Source: Chara braunii
Lineage: Eukaryota; Streptophyta; Charophyceae; Charales; Characeae
Assembly (NCBI GenBank): GCA_003427395.1
Contig: BFEA01000051.1
Location: forward strand, 959,921-990,640
Direction of reading: 5' to 3'
Length of the DNA stretch: 30,720 bases
The notes below the pieces were generated by a model, which made no database searches, had not been told where the DNA came from, and saw only the letters and a list, made by a program, of their open reading frames with translations. A program made the translations under genes and the position numbers. Position 1 is the stretch's first letter, and each line of letters begins with the position of its first letter. Positions 20,256-29,540 of the stretch are shown one piece after another.

Positions 20256-20730
20256 GCAAGCACTGCAGAAAATTAAACTGAACAACTTTTGCCTCAGAGT
20301 CGCATCGAAATTCTTCACCAAATATAAATAAAAATATAAATTAAATATGTTTTTTATTTTTTTTATTTTTTTTATTTTTTGCCCGGCCAGGCAAGTGGAC
20401 CCGGGCCACTTTGGTAGCCTATGCAAGGAAAATGAGCGATAGCGAACTTCAAAGAACCAAGCAGCATCATACACATGAGACCAGACAGTCGTGACCTAAG
20501 ACCAAAAGCAGAATTGCAACACGAGTTCCACCAAATAAGAGCACCGCAAAAGCTCATAAGTGACAATGTTGGAATAGTCGCATCATCATCAACAAAGAAC
20601 CAGTGTCAACATCCTATCTAGCGCTCTGCGCCCAGACTACAAGTGGCAGATCCTATCTAGCCTATCTACAATGCCGCTGGTGACGTCAACAGCTCCCCAA
20701 AGTACGAGCAGATCTCAGCCAATGCCGTTC
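20256..20730. other. AT-rich spacer downstream of the gypsy element
   Basis: It contains AAATATAAATTAAATATG near 20320-20350 and a T-rich run (TTTTATTTTTT repeats) at about 20349-20381, followed by GCCCGGCCAGGC. No gene was recognised. Confidence 0.55.
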
Positions 20731-20731
20731 G

Positions 20732-20839
20732 CCTCAAGCACCAGGTATGTCTCCCGTATCACTCACAACCTCGATCCCCCACTCACCTCAAGCACCAGGT
20801 ATGTCTCCCGTATCACTCACAACCTCGATCCCCCACTCA
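20732..20839. repeat. Exact 54-bp tandem duplication
   Basis: The unit beginning CCTCAAGCACCAGGTATGTC occurs at 20732-20785 and again, identical, at 20786-20839. Since 54 is a multiple of three the overlapping frames stay open, but I see no other sign of coding. Confidence 0.95.
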
Positions 20840-21600
20840 CAGATGCCACGTGCACGCAAGGACCACCATGTGCCCCCTCCAGCTATGCAGTGCAGCTCGG
20901 CTATGGCTGCCTGCCTCTCCCTGCTCGCCCGTGAGCACATGAGCCTGGCCAGCGTTAAGCGCAGCAGCGCTTGCGCAGCATGCAGCCAGTGCCCGGATGA
21001 GGAGTGCTGGGGCAGGCACTTTCCTAAATGGAAGTGACCTGCCTGCTGCATGCGGCCTGCCTGCATTGGGCCTCGGTCCAGAAGCTTCCAGTAGGCCCCG
21101 TGAGGCTGAGCCCCAGTCCGAACGAATCAGGCCCAGGGCCTGTGGTGGTTACCCGTGCCCAACTGCCCGCAGCCTGTGTTCGGCCCATGTTGCGTATCTG
21201 GCCCAGGGCCTGCCTTAGTTACATACAAAAAAGGCAGCCTGGGCCTGGGCGCTCTCAACCAACTGGTGCTGCGCAACTGCCTGAAATCCCCAGTTGCGTG
21301 GTGACCCCAAAAATGGGCCTGTAGGCCTTGGTCAAGCCTGCCTTCACTTAGGGCGGCCGACTGTACTGAAAATAGTGCCCAGTAGGGCGTATCGAGGCCT
21401 TGAGCCTCGCACCTAGAAAAAAAGAATAAAAAAGAAAGAAAAACTTAAAAAGAGGAAAAAAAGCACCTTCCACTGACAAGTATGGCCCTTGCCTGGTTGG
21501 TTCCCTCTCAGAAGACAATGGACCCCAGGACACCCCAAATTTGCCCTCCAAAGCTGGAAACGGGGTCTAGTCACTCTAGTCTCTCAAAAAGGCTGTTTGA
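20840..21600. other. GGCC/GCCTG-rich spacer
   Basis: Many GGCCC, GGGCC and GCCTGC words are found at 21040-21340, similar in composition to the hairpin heads at 6290 and 30225. An A-rich patch is at 21416-21463. No gene or clear repeat boundary was found. Confidence 0.5.
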
Positions 21601-21749
21601 TACTGAGAAAACTTTTATTTCCGTTCATGAACTTCATATGCGGGGACTGGCGATTATTTTTCCGTTTATCTGTGGACCTGATGACGTCTTATACCTACTT
21701 TCCTTTTTCGTAGACTATGATTTCCATAGCTGAAGTCGACTAAGCAAAT

Positions 21750-22427
21750 TCGCCATCTAGATGCTCCATGTGCTCATCCCTAGCTACTAAAATTGAATCA
21801 GCAGCTTCCCCACTCCAATCAGCAAAGAGCAGACTTTTTCCTTTAATTTCTGCTACTCTGCCCGCATACAGCCATATGTCTGAGAGACTTTTGCAAGAGA
21901 TCTCTCTTCTGCTCATCTACCTGTTCCTGAAAAGGTAACCCAGTTTTCCCCAGCTAACCCACAGCCTAGATCTCCTTATCAAATCTTTCATAGGCCAAGT
22001 ATGCTCTGCTAAAATTTTGTCCATCCGATCCTTAGGTGTAAGGATGAAGATAGTATCTTTGGGAAATTATTGTGCCGAAAGGTTCTCCCATACAGTGATG
22101 GCCTTTTTGCCAGAATCTATGTGCATGTTGACATCAACAAAGCAATGGGAGACCGATTCCTTTGTTCTCAAGTCACACATTTTGCCTAGCAGGGAGTCCT
22201 CCGTTCGGAGACTCTTTTTTCATCTGTGATCCAGCCATTGATTGAGAGGGACTGTGTGATAAATCAAGAGTCACTGCAGTCCTCATAAAGTGAAACTGTC
22301 CAGCAAAGACAGCTGCAGCATGAGGACAGAGAAGAGAGAGTATACACCATTCACGCACCACTCTGTCACCAACACAAGATATGAGAAAAAAGCGCGAAAT
22401 CCGTATCGCAAAGGAACCTGAAAACAT
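21750..22427 (-). pseudogene. LINE ORF2 C-terminal remnant (zinc knuckle region)
   Basis: On the minus strand, GGLPARQNV followed after a one-base shift by CDLRTKESVSHCFVDVNMHI (about 22110-22200) has the LPTRxxL...C...E...HCF pattern of the zf-RVT region found after RT in plant L1-type LINEs. Further on, frames give TVWENLSAQ and a DLLQKSLRHMAVCGQSSRN block that recalls the usual W..W..RN end. Several stops and shifts are present. It lies collinear with, and in the expected order after, the RT pieces at 25.3-28.7 kb, which suggests one element. It could also be an unrelated fragment of the same family. Confidence 0.45.
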
Positions 22428-23543
22428 AGAACGATCAAATTAGCCACCGTGCAGCCGACACTTGATGCGTTTCATCTATCCCGCTCGTAGAATCTTCAGG
22501 AGGAACAAACCCAGGGTGAATCCCATAGTCATACCATGAGGCCTTACCTATTGGCTTGCCTCTTATATACGTATCCTACTCCCCTCCTCCAGCCAATCAA
22601 ATCCTATAGAATCCCAGCACTGATCCCATACTCACAAAACACTCGTCATCATTGAGCCATATCACCGAGATCGAGCACGTAGTAATCTTATGACTCCCGT
22701 GCAGCGAAGAATCTCGAAGGGGTAAGATGGCGATCGGGGTGCGCTGCTTCTGACAGGTCAGCCGACTTCAAAAGAAATCCTGCACAGCACAGCCAAACAC
22801 ACAAACAGAACATGACACAAATTCCCGCACGCTGCCTTGCTACACCTCCACCGACCGAAGAGGAGCCCGCTATTCCACAGTGAACGAAGCACCGCGACGT
22901 GCACTCAAAGCTGGATCTGCATACGAGCAAACCAGAGAACCCGCGTCAGCGGCGGCAACGCATATGGTGTAACCGTCTGCACGTACATCCATGAAGATGA
23001 GAGGGTCTGGCCAGAGGTCACCTTCGGTAATATCGTGATTCGGTGGACCAACACACCAGCCTCACAATGCCCAGAAACTAGAAGGTCCCAATAACCGTCC
23101 CAGAGACGAGCGCACGTATCAAGTGCACCAAGTCTGTCTGATACTGGTACCGGTTGCTGCACATGCCAGAGTACCAGTTCAGTCTGACAAACAGAGACAC
23201 CTAAGCACCTATCAGCAGGTAAGCAAGATAGAATCCTGGATACCAACCTGTGTACCACCCGGAATCACGATGCTGAGTGTGGTAAACCAGAAACAGGAAT
23301 TACACCCCAAAATTCGTAAGGCTGCAAAAGCAAAACCGGGACCAAAGGGCTCGTCCCTACAACCCAATCAAGCAGTCTGCGACCCCCAAAAAACTACAAA
23401 ATAGTGTCCTCAGGCCTTGAAAAATACGCATAATTCGTAAAATGCAAGTCCACTAAGGCCTGCTTGGCAAACAGGCCAAGCCCCTGAGGTGGAATGGAAT
23501 TACAGTAACCTCATGAGAAATGATTCACGAGATCTAGCGGGAT
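22428..23543. other. Unassigned stretch, possible insertion within the LINE
   Basis: No frame on either strand shows a recognisable domain; 22905-23258 minus and 23123-23404 plus are open but featureless. TATATACGTATCC near 22564 could be a promoter-like word. It separates two LINE pieces and may be one or more foreign insertions. Confidence 0.45.
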
Positions 23544-23587
23544 TTGCATATGCTCAAGCGATTTTTTGCATATGCTCAAGCGATTTT
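23544..23587. repeat. 22-bp exact tandem repeat
   Basis: TTGCATATGCTCAAGCGATTTT occurs twice in direct succession, at 23544-23565 and 23566-23587. No function suggested. Confidence 0.9.
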
Positions 23588-24125
23588 TGTGCTATGACGG
23601 GTGCCAGGTTTTCCGGATTATCTCTCAGTCGGTAACCCCTATTGAATGCATACTCCCTCATCAAGATCCGTCGACAAGGGCCCCCACTTCAAACGGAAGA
23701 GACCATCCGCATTCTGGGGGATCAAACTAGAAATCCGATGTGTCCCGATCGAATCTATGTACCAGAGGCAGCTCCCCTGTTTCATTGTTCCGACCTGAGT
23801 TTTCTCTTTTCTATTTCCTTCCCCTCCCCCGTGTTTTTATCCCCTTTCCTTTCACCATTCGTAGTGGCTTCCTGAATGTCCGTACTTTGTGCAGCTGACG
23901 AGTGTTTAGCTGCAGAGTTGTAAGCCCTTGCTGATTCCAGCATAGTTTCCTTGTTGTTTGAATTCTGGTTCCACAATGTTTCACTTTCCACACTCCCTGT
24001 TCCAACCATATGCTCTCCAACGGCGTTCTTTCCCCGGTAGTTGCCAGGGTTCATTGTTCCCATCAGTTATGAAAGTGTTCCCAAAGAGCATTGTCACAGG
24101 ACTTGTTTTTTTTAGGTTGGTTGTC
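23588..24125. other. Unassigned stretch between LINE pieces
   Basis: The minus-strand frame 23782-24063 encodes a hydrophilic, Asn/Ser/Glu-rich stretch without a known domain. The minus-strand 23981-24172 frame runs into the TIR element beside it. Either might be decayed LINE sequence, but I cannot show it. Confidence 0.35.
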
Positions 24126-24286
24126 TTAAACCACCAGTACTTCCTAACGCCGTGCCCTGAAACAAGCCACAACTTTAGGAAACGAATGGCCCACTACAGA
24201 AGCGCCCAAATTCATCTGACTGCAAACGTTTCTACTCTATTTTTTTTGTGGCTGATAGCTGGGCCAAGTACTGGTGCTATAATTGA
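24126..24286. mobile_element. TIR element, second copy
   Basis: The left tip TTAAACCACCAGTAC (24126-24140) faces the right end GATAGCTGGGCCAAGTACTGG at about 24254-24276. The right arm is nearly the same as that of the element at 1698-1904, while the left inner arm differs. The interior has a run of eight T, as in the other copies. It may instead be the left part of a larger composite ending at about 24673. Confidence 0.6.
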
Positions 24287-24377
24287 TCAGGGAAAGTTTC
24301 CCTCCATATGTGTTGATGAGGGCTCTCCAATGCTTACTCAGGGCAGGTCTATCTTATTGACTCTGCCCCTCCCTGCC

Positions 24378-24472
24378 ATGCTCACCCGAATAGAACGCCC
24401 GGTCATTATAGCCGTATTTGGTGCAATTTTCAGTACAGCGATAATGACCAGGTGTTCTATTTGGGTGAAGAT
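24378..24472. mobile_element. Short palindromic MITE-like element
   Basis: Arms 24381-24409 (CTCACCCGAATAGAACGCCC...) and 24441-24469 are inverted copies with 3 mismatches in 29 bases, around a 31-base loop. Pairing extends weakly to 24378-24472. It belongs to a different family from the TTAAACCACC elements around it. Confidence 0.7.
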
Positions 24473-24649
24473 GGTAGTTCGTCTTGTGTCACCTCTAGGA
24501 TACCAATACCAATTCATTATGATCCAAAACAGGCCTGCAATGCTACTACGAGCTGCGACGCGCTGGGACGAACGGGCCTGTTGGCTCTGGTCCAGATTCA
24601 TTCAACTGGAAATGTTGCGGCTCTATTTTTTGCCGGGGCCGATAGATAG

Positions 24650-24674
24650 GTGAGGTACTGGTGAGTTTAAAGGG
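24650..24674. mobile_element. Unpaired right end of a TIR element
   Basis: GGTACTGGTGAGTTTAAAG is the right-hand tip of the TTAAACCACCAGTAC family. No separate left end is found within the preceding 350 bases, so it may pair with the tip at 24126 and enclose the structures between. Confidence 0.5.
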
Positions 24675-24763
24675 AACGAGGTTACGAATTTGCAAGCATG
24701 ACATCATTCCAGGGAAGCTCCGTATCAAACAGAAGGCTAATTATCGAGCTGGGTCTAGCAGCC

Positions 24764-24963
24764 CACCACCAGTACACACTGGGCCTGGCGGCGCTGCACT
24801 GTGTGCCAAGCTTTTCCAAACCACCAGTGGTGCACTCCTTTTTTTTCTTATTATGGTTGGCCCCACCAGCCACTGTGGTCGAGTGGGCCCGAGCCACAAA
24901 ATTTTTGGAGTAGGCAAAGAACAAATTTGTGCAAGGGTGGGCCTGTGTACTGGTGGTTTAAGG
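24764..24963. mobile_element. TIR element, third copy
   Basis: The left end CCACCACCAGTACACACTGG (from about 24764) pairs with the right end GGGCCTGTGTACTGGTGG (24942-24959) that continues TTTAAG. The interior is about 150 bases, unlike the others except for a central T-rich run. An extra AAACCACCAGTGG word lies inside at about 24826, perhaps a nested partial end. Confidence 0.7.
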
Positions 24964-25061
24964 GGTGGGTTAACTATTTACCTCCAACCAGCTTTTGTGA
25001 TAAACTGGGTCTTACTTGCATCCCCCGTCCAGAGATAGGCTGCTGTTTTCCGCTTGATCTG

Positions 25062-25217
25062 CGTAAAGCACCAGTACATGCCAGCTATCGGCCGCGGACC
25101 CCTTTTGGAGGCCTCCCGCCGCCGATTTTTTTATCTACAGCGCTCGGCCCCCTAAATTTCCGGACAGGCTCAAAACAGGTTCTCCAGTTGCCTGGGGCCA
25201 TCTACTGGTGGTTTAAG
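25062..25217. mobile_element. TIR element, fourth copy
   Basis: The left end TAAAGCACCAGTACATGCCA at about 25063 faces the right end CTACTGGTGGTTTAAG at about 25201-25216. The interior holds a GC-rich block (GCCTCCCGCCGCCG) and a run of seven T. The inner left arm (CAGCTATCGGCCG) matches that of the 1698 copy. Confidence 0.7.
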
Positions 25218-25267
25218 AAAAGCCTTTGACGGATTCGATACTGAGGCCGCATACCAAAACAGAGAAA

Positions 25268-25489
25268 ATATAGAAGGCATGAATGACTTAAGACATACCT
25301 AAGGACATGTAAATTTCCGGCCGTCCAGTAAGCTTATGAATTGCCTTTGCTAGAGGATTGGTTGCCATCTGATCACTTGTTCCTTGTATGCTGACCAGGA
25401 CTCCAAGGAATCTGAAGGGGGCTTGCACATTTGTCCACTGCACACTGCCTTCTTCCCCTGAACATAATGCATATGTGTTGTATTCGAGT
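25268..25489 (-). pseudogene. LINE reverse transcriptase, thumb-side piece
   Basis: On the minus strand one frame reads EYNTYALCSGEEGSVQW, then APFRFLGVLVS and AKAIHKLTGR. FRFLGV fits motif E (FKYLGV) of non-LTR reverse transcriptases, and the block before it fits the linker after the palm. It sits just downstream, in LINE orientation, of the piece at 25.64-25.74 kb. RT function is lost because the domain is in pieces. Confidence 0.6.
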
Positions 25490-25584
25490 TTTTTTTAATT
25501 TAAAAAAAATAAATAGAAGGCATGTGTGTTGTATTCGAAAATCAGGGCAGTTCGAATAGAACGCATGTTATGTGTTGTAGTCGT
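25468..25584. repeat. Three degenerate copies of a GCATRTGTGTTGTATTCGA word
   Basis: The word occurs at about 25468, 25519 and 25563 (the last as GCATGTTATGTGTTGTAGTC). Translated on the minus strand each gives a YNTHA-like peptide, so the LINE frame was locally triplicated. A TTTAAAAAAAATAAA patch lies between the first two. Confidence 0.6.
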
Positions 25585-25639
25585 TTATAAGTTCGGGGGA
25601 AGAAGGTAGCCAGCTCTTGGGACATAACTGGTATAGGGG

Positions 25640-25860
25640 TATCTGACACCCACCATCCTGCTGTCTTCTTCGAGTTTATGTTCATTTCTGATGCTAATTG
25701 GAAGGCTTTGCAACGAACCCAGATCGTGAGACAGTTGTCAACAATGCAAGCCCAGATAAATGTCCGATGATTACTAATAGTCCAAATCGTAACCAGATAG
25801 AACGAGGTGAGATAATCATACACAGACGAAGAGAGAGGAGGGAGAAGAGACAAAGGAGAG
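25640..25860 (-). pseudogene. LINE reverse transcriptase, palm piece after the catalytic motif
   Basis: The minus-strand frame contains CKAFQLASEMNINSKKTAGW, which fits the xxFxxxSGLxIN..KT block that follows the YADD motif of L1-type RT. It continues as SDTPIPVMSQEL. The catalytic motif itself is 2.3 kb away at 28012-28026, so an insertion of about 2 kb separates two parts of one domain. Confidence 0.6.
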
Positions 25861-26425
25861 GAAGTACAATGCCCACTCCGGCTTCGGGGTCCCTCCTCTA
25901 CTGCCACCTCAACAATCGATAGTCTGAACGAGTATCTGAGTATCCTCAATGTGCCACGTGGCACGTCTAATCAGTTCCACATCAGCATCTGGAGCAATGT
26001 CGACATGAAGACCACCAGGTACGTATCCTCGAACTCTCCACAGTCCTGATCTCCTCCTGAAGTGACGACGAAACAGAACAGCAATGCCGATTATGTAGTC
26101 CCAGCCATAGAACATGTGGTCAGCAGCCACGTCAGCGAATGATACACGAGCCAGCAGCCACGTCAGCGATAGCGCACGGCAGCTGCCACATCAGCATGCC
26201 AAGAAGACAGGAGCAAGCCGGCCACCATGCCAGACAAGCAGCGCCTCGCCAAGTCACAATGCCAGCGTCGCAGCGTCGAGCCAGCGTTGAAGTCAACGCG
26301 TGAACTCAGCATCAACGCAAGACAGAATGAATGTCAAAGCCAGGGAGTCAGCTCTTATGTAGTGTTGACGCGGGGTCTGGTCCCCGGATGCTGTATCCCT
26401 CAGCCGTTCAGATCTCAATGCAAAT
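25861..26425. other. Unassigned insertion within the LINE, first part
   Basis: No known domain was found. The word CAGCAGCCACGTCAGCGA is repeated at 26121 and 26152 (period 31), and CCACGTCAGC-like words recur nearby. The sequence looks like promoter or LTR material but no partner was found. Confidence 0.4.
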
Positions 26426-26429
26426 GAGG

Positions 26430-26545
26430 GCCCAGATTGGCCTGAAACCAGTGCTGGGCCAGCAACCGGCCGGTTGAGCTACCCCGGTCCAACCGCAGCC
26501 GGACCAGCCCAGGGGGGGTGAACCGGGAAACCGGTTTTGAAAAAA
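26430..26545. repeat. CCGG-rich hairpin cluster
   Basis: It includes CTGGGC...GCCCAG, GGTCC...GGACC, ACCGGCCGGT and AACCGG/GAAA/CCGGTT (26521-26536). Composition and words resemble 27580-27680, about 1.1 kb away. Confidence 0.6.
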
Positions 26546-26560
26546 AGTGCCCAAATNTCN

Positions 26561-26579
26561 TTTTTTTTTTTTTTTTTTT
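26561..26579. repeat. T homopolymer next to unresolved bases
   Basis: A run of 19 T directly follows N at 26557 and 26560. The length is likely unreliable. Confidence 0.85.
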
Positions 26580-27289
26580 GGCAGATTCCTACTGCGCTCT
26601 TCAAGAGCTTTCGGAATCCGCAATAAAATTTTCAAGGTGCAATATTTTTCAGGGGGCTTCCAGAGGGGGGCAGGGGTTTATTATGGACATATTCAGGCAA
26701 CTATGGCTTTCACGGGGAGGGGTCAAGTAAGCAAGTTNACTTATCCAACCCCCCCGTGGCTGGAGCACTTCGTGGAGTGTGTTATTTGATATTGATACCC
26801 CACGAGCTGAACCAGATATGATGAGAGGAGGTCCTTGCCAGAAGTTATAGCTCTTCGAGAGTATAACTCGACAGCAGAAGAGTTATGGGTCCAGCTTTCA
26901 GCTTGTGGAGGCAGAGCGTTTTCTGTTTGTTGGTTTCTACATAAGGTGAGTTATCAGTCCGGAAGTATCTTGCCTGGCAGTCTGTCCAGATACATGTAGT
27001 GGAGCAAGGTCCATTCGAGATAGATGGAGAGAAGAATATAGCTTAGGTCCATTCTTGGGCTTGCACCTCGGACGGCTCTGACATCACGATTCCAAAATCC
27101 GAACCCATAACTTTTTCCACAGATGGCAGGGACGTTGCAGAAGGATAAATCTCAGCAGAGCCTCATCACAAGCACAGTGTTCCCCACGTGGCTGAGGGTA
27201 AAAGAGCATCAGCTGTTGCCAATGGCAATTGGTCAGTTGGACCACAAGATGACAAATTAGAGAAGGGGCCTACCCGACTCACATCTTAA
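26580..27289. other. Unassigned stretch
   Basis: No domain-bearing frame was found. A stem-loop lies at 26843-26868: AGTTATA, bulge, CTCT, loop TCG, AGAG, TATAACT. An unresolved base is at 26738. Confidence 0.5.
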
Positions 27290-27680
27290 GAAAAATGTGT
27301 GGTGGTTCTCCGCTGCTGATCTGCAAAGATCAGCGGCGGATATCCTCTGCCCGTTTTCTTAAGAAATGGGGTCCTGGCCGATCTTTGCCGCTGATCTGCG
27401 ACGATTGGCAGCCAAGACTGGCCACTTTTTGGACTTGAAAAATCCGGGCCTACAGGGAAAAATCTGGGCCTACAGGATCCGGTCTCGAAATTGTGGGGCA
27501 GGGCCCACCCCCACAAGGCCTCGGGAGCACATATGTGCCGGCAAAAAAAACAATTCAGGCCCCAGCGAAAATGCGCTGGGGGCAACCGGGAGGGAACCGG
27601 CCCGGGCCACCGGCCGGTCCAACCGGGAGGACCGCGGATGGGGTAGGGGTCCCCGGTCCATCCGGGGACCAGCCCTGGCT
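27290..27680. repeat. Hairpin-rich GC block
   Basis: It contains a 12-bp stem with one mismatch (27310-27321 CCGCTGCTGATC; 27328-27339 GATCAGCGGCGG), a further copy of GATCTTTGCCGCTGATCTGC at about 27381, a 20-bp tandem (AAAAATCCGGGCCTACAGGG, 27438 and 27458), and a 9-bp stem with a 5-base loop (27648-27656 GGTCCCCGG; 27662-27670 CCGGGGACC). The word TCTTAAGAAA occurs on both sides of the first hairpin. Confidence 0.7.
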
Positions 27681-27954
27681 GAAACCAAATTCCCTCCGCC
27701 CTGGATGCTGTCTTGGTACCTGCGCACAACAAGTGAGTGTATCCAACCAAGGGCCTGGGTGCGGTACCTTGGACTCTACAGTTGACTTTGACTCTTGAAT
27801 TTCCTGTGTGCAGCGTTCGGTCACACAGCCACACTCGACAGACTCAGGCCTGGGCGTGCCTTGGTCACACAGCCCAGCGCAGATCAACTCAGATCTGCGT
27901 TTCCTGGGCTGAGTTCTGAGCCCCAGGCTACTTCTGAACAGGGTTATTACAGCT
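27681..27954. other. Spacer with nested hairpin
   Basis: At 27870-27911 two stems nest: CAGCCCAG with CTGGGCTG outside, CGCAGATC with GATCTGCG inside, a 6-base loop and a 4-base bulge. No coding content. Confidence 0.65.
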
Positions 27955-28720
27955 TGCATTGCTCACGTTAATACCTGAAAGGATTAATCTGTCGCACTGA
28001 TAAAGAAGAGTGAGATCATCTGTGAAAAGCATGACAGTAAGGACGCAAATCCTACGTCCTGTTTCATCTTGGTCGATTGTTAACATTTCAACGGGCGGGG
28101 CGTTTCATAGAAAAGCAGCTGTTACCTCCATCGCAAAAGAAAAATTGGGGCTGCAAGGGGGTCACCCTGTCTAACTGATTTGGCCATATTATAAGGTTCT
28201 GACAAATGTCCGTTGACCTGTACAATCCCTCTGGCATCTGCATATAATAACCCACCGTCCAAATTGTGGTCCTACTGGCACCTACTCCCATTTTAGCCAT
28301 ACACTGGTCTAAAAATCCCAGCTAACTTGATCGAATGTTTTCAAAGTTAACAAATTGAATAGTTGGCCTGAAGTATCCTGTCCTTAAAGCACCAGTACAT
28401 GGCCTCAGCCAAGTTGAGAGTCCGATTGAGCCTCTCCTAAAATTTTGGAGGCTCGTGCACCGTCGATAAAATAAATCAACAGCAGGCGGCCGCTGAAAGG
28501 GGCCTGCGTCCGATGGCCGGCATTTAATAAGCTTCGTCACTTCTGTCAAACTTACACAATATCGAGTATATAATATCTTCCGGATATAAAACCTGTTTGA
28601 TCAATGTGGAGGGATGGAAACATTTGTCGGTGACAGTTGTGAGTCTATTTGCAAGGAGTTCTGGCAGAATCTTGTAGGCAGCTGGTGGTAGGAGCAGGGT
28701 TAATTTTTTGGTAAAAAAAG
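27955..28720 (-). pseudogene. LINE (L1-type) reverse transcriptase, fingers and palm
   Basis: This is an RT that would prime on nicked chromosomal DNA. On the minus strand, in order, I read TLLLPPAAYKILPELLANRL and TTVTDK (28600-28715, RT motif 1), then a TIR insertion, FDQVSWDF (near 28330) followed by QCMAKMGVGA, NGHLSEP (near 28210), KSVRQGDPLAAPIFLL (about 28130-28180, motif B with RQGDP at 28158-28172) and MLFTDDLTLLYQ (motif C with both catalytic Asp at 28012-28026). The spacing of about 49 residues between motifs B and C is normal for LINEs. Several frameshifts and a stop after WDF show decay. The domain continues at 25.86 kb. Confidence 0.82.
28383..28535. mobile_element. TIR element, fifth copy, inserted in the LINE RT
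   Basis: The left end CTTAAAGCACCAGTACATGG starts at 28383 and matches the copy at 25063. The right end is degenerate: GATGGCCGGCATTTAAT keeps only the outermost TTTAA and the inner GGCC. LINE RT coding sequence is recognisable on both sides, which marks this as an insertion. The interior has CTAAAATTTTGGAGGC and GCGGCCGC. Confidence 0.55.
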
Positions 28721-29055
28721 AAAGTGGTGGAAAGCTCCTCAGCTTACGAGTGAGCAGGTGACATGATTACAAGCTTGGGACAGACCGTAGATGTACCAGG
28801 AGCTATCACTGCCTTCAAGGGAAGGGAAGTTGGTGCTATCAGATACGACAATCTTAACTCCCATAGAGGTTACGACTGCTGAGCTGCAGAGGCAGAAGGA
28901 GGATGGTGGTAAGACAAGCTGATCTGGGGTCCTGGGTTAAGGTGGCTTAGGATAAGGAGTAGCGGGAGAGGAACATCGACCAGCCTCAGAAAGTTGCTGA
29001 GGACAAGAATGCAGATGTTGGTGGTCGGCTGTTGTCATTCAGTGTCCTGCATTCT
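28721..29055. other. Unassigned stretch
   Basis: No motif was recognised. It could hold the upstream part of the LINE ORF2, but I cannot read it. Confidence 0.4.
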
Positions 29056-29540
29056 GTGGACATGGACCAGTGATTTGCTATTCATTGCTATGTCCAGTGT
29101 GATTCTTCATTGCCCCTGATTGACATTGCCCTGGAGTGCTACTGTTACATGCTCAGTTGAGCGATGCATATGGAGCCAAGGATCCGCAAAGTGATGATAA
29201 GGACTCGAATGGACAATGCAGTGTCAGCAAAGCATCAACAAGCAATTCACATCCAGATACATATGAAAATAGCATAATGTAGCCCAACGGAATGTGGACA
29301 TAGACCAGTGATTTGCTATTGAAGATTAGCATTGCTATGTCCAGTGTGATTCTTCATTGCCCCTGATTGACATTGCCCTGGAGTGCTAGTGTTACATGCT
29401 CAGTTGAGCGATGTATTTGGAGCCAAGAATCCGCAAAGTGATGATAAGGACTCGAATGGACAATGCAGTGTCAGCAAAGCATCAACAAGCAATGCACATC
29501 CAGCTACATATGAAATTCGCATAATGTAGCGCAACGGAAG
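29056..29540. repeat. Tandem duplication of 238/247 bases
   Basis: Unit 1 is 29056-29293 and unit 2 is 29294 to about 29540. Both begin GTGGACATRGACCAGTGATT and end in TAGCSCAACGGAA. Unit 2 has nine extra bases (GAAGATTAG) at about 29331. The second half of each unit is the terminal 143 bases of repeat copy B, so the duplication joins the repeat end to its flank. Confidence 0.92.
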
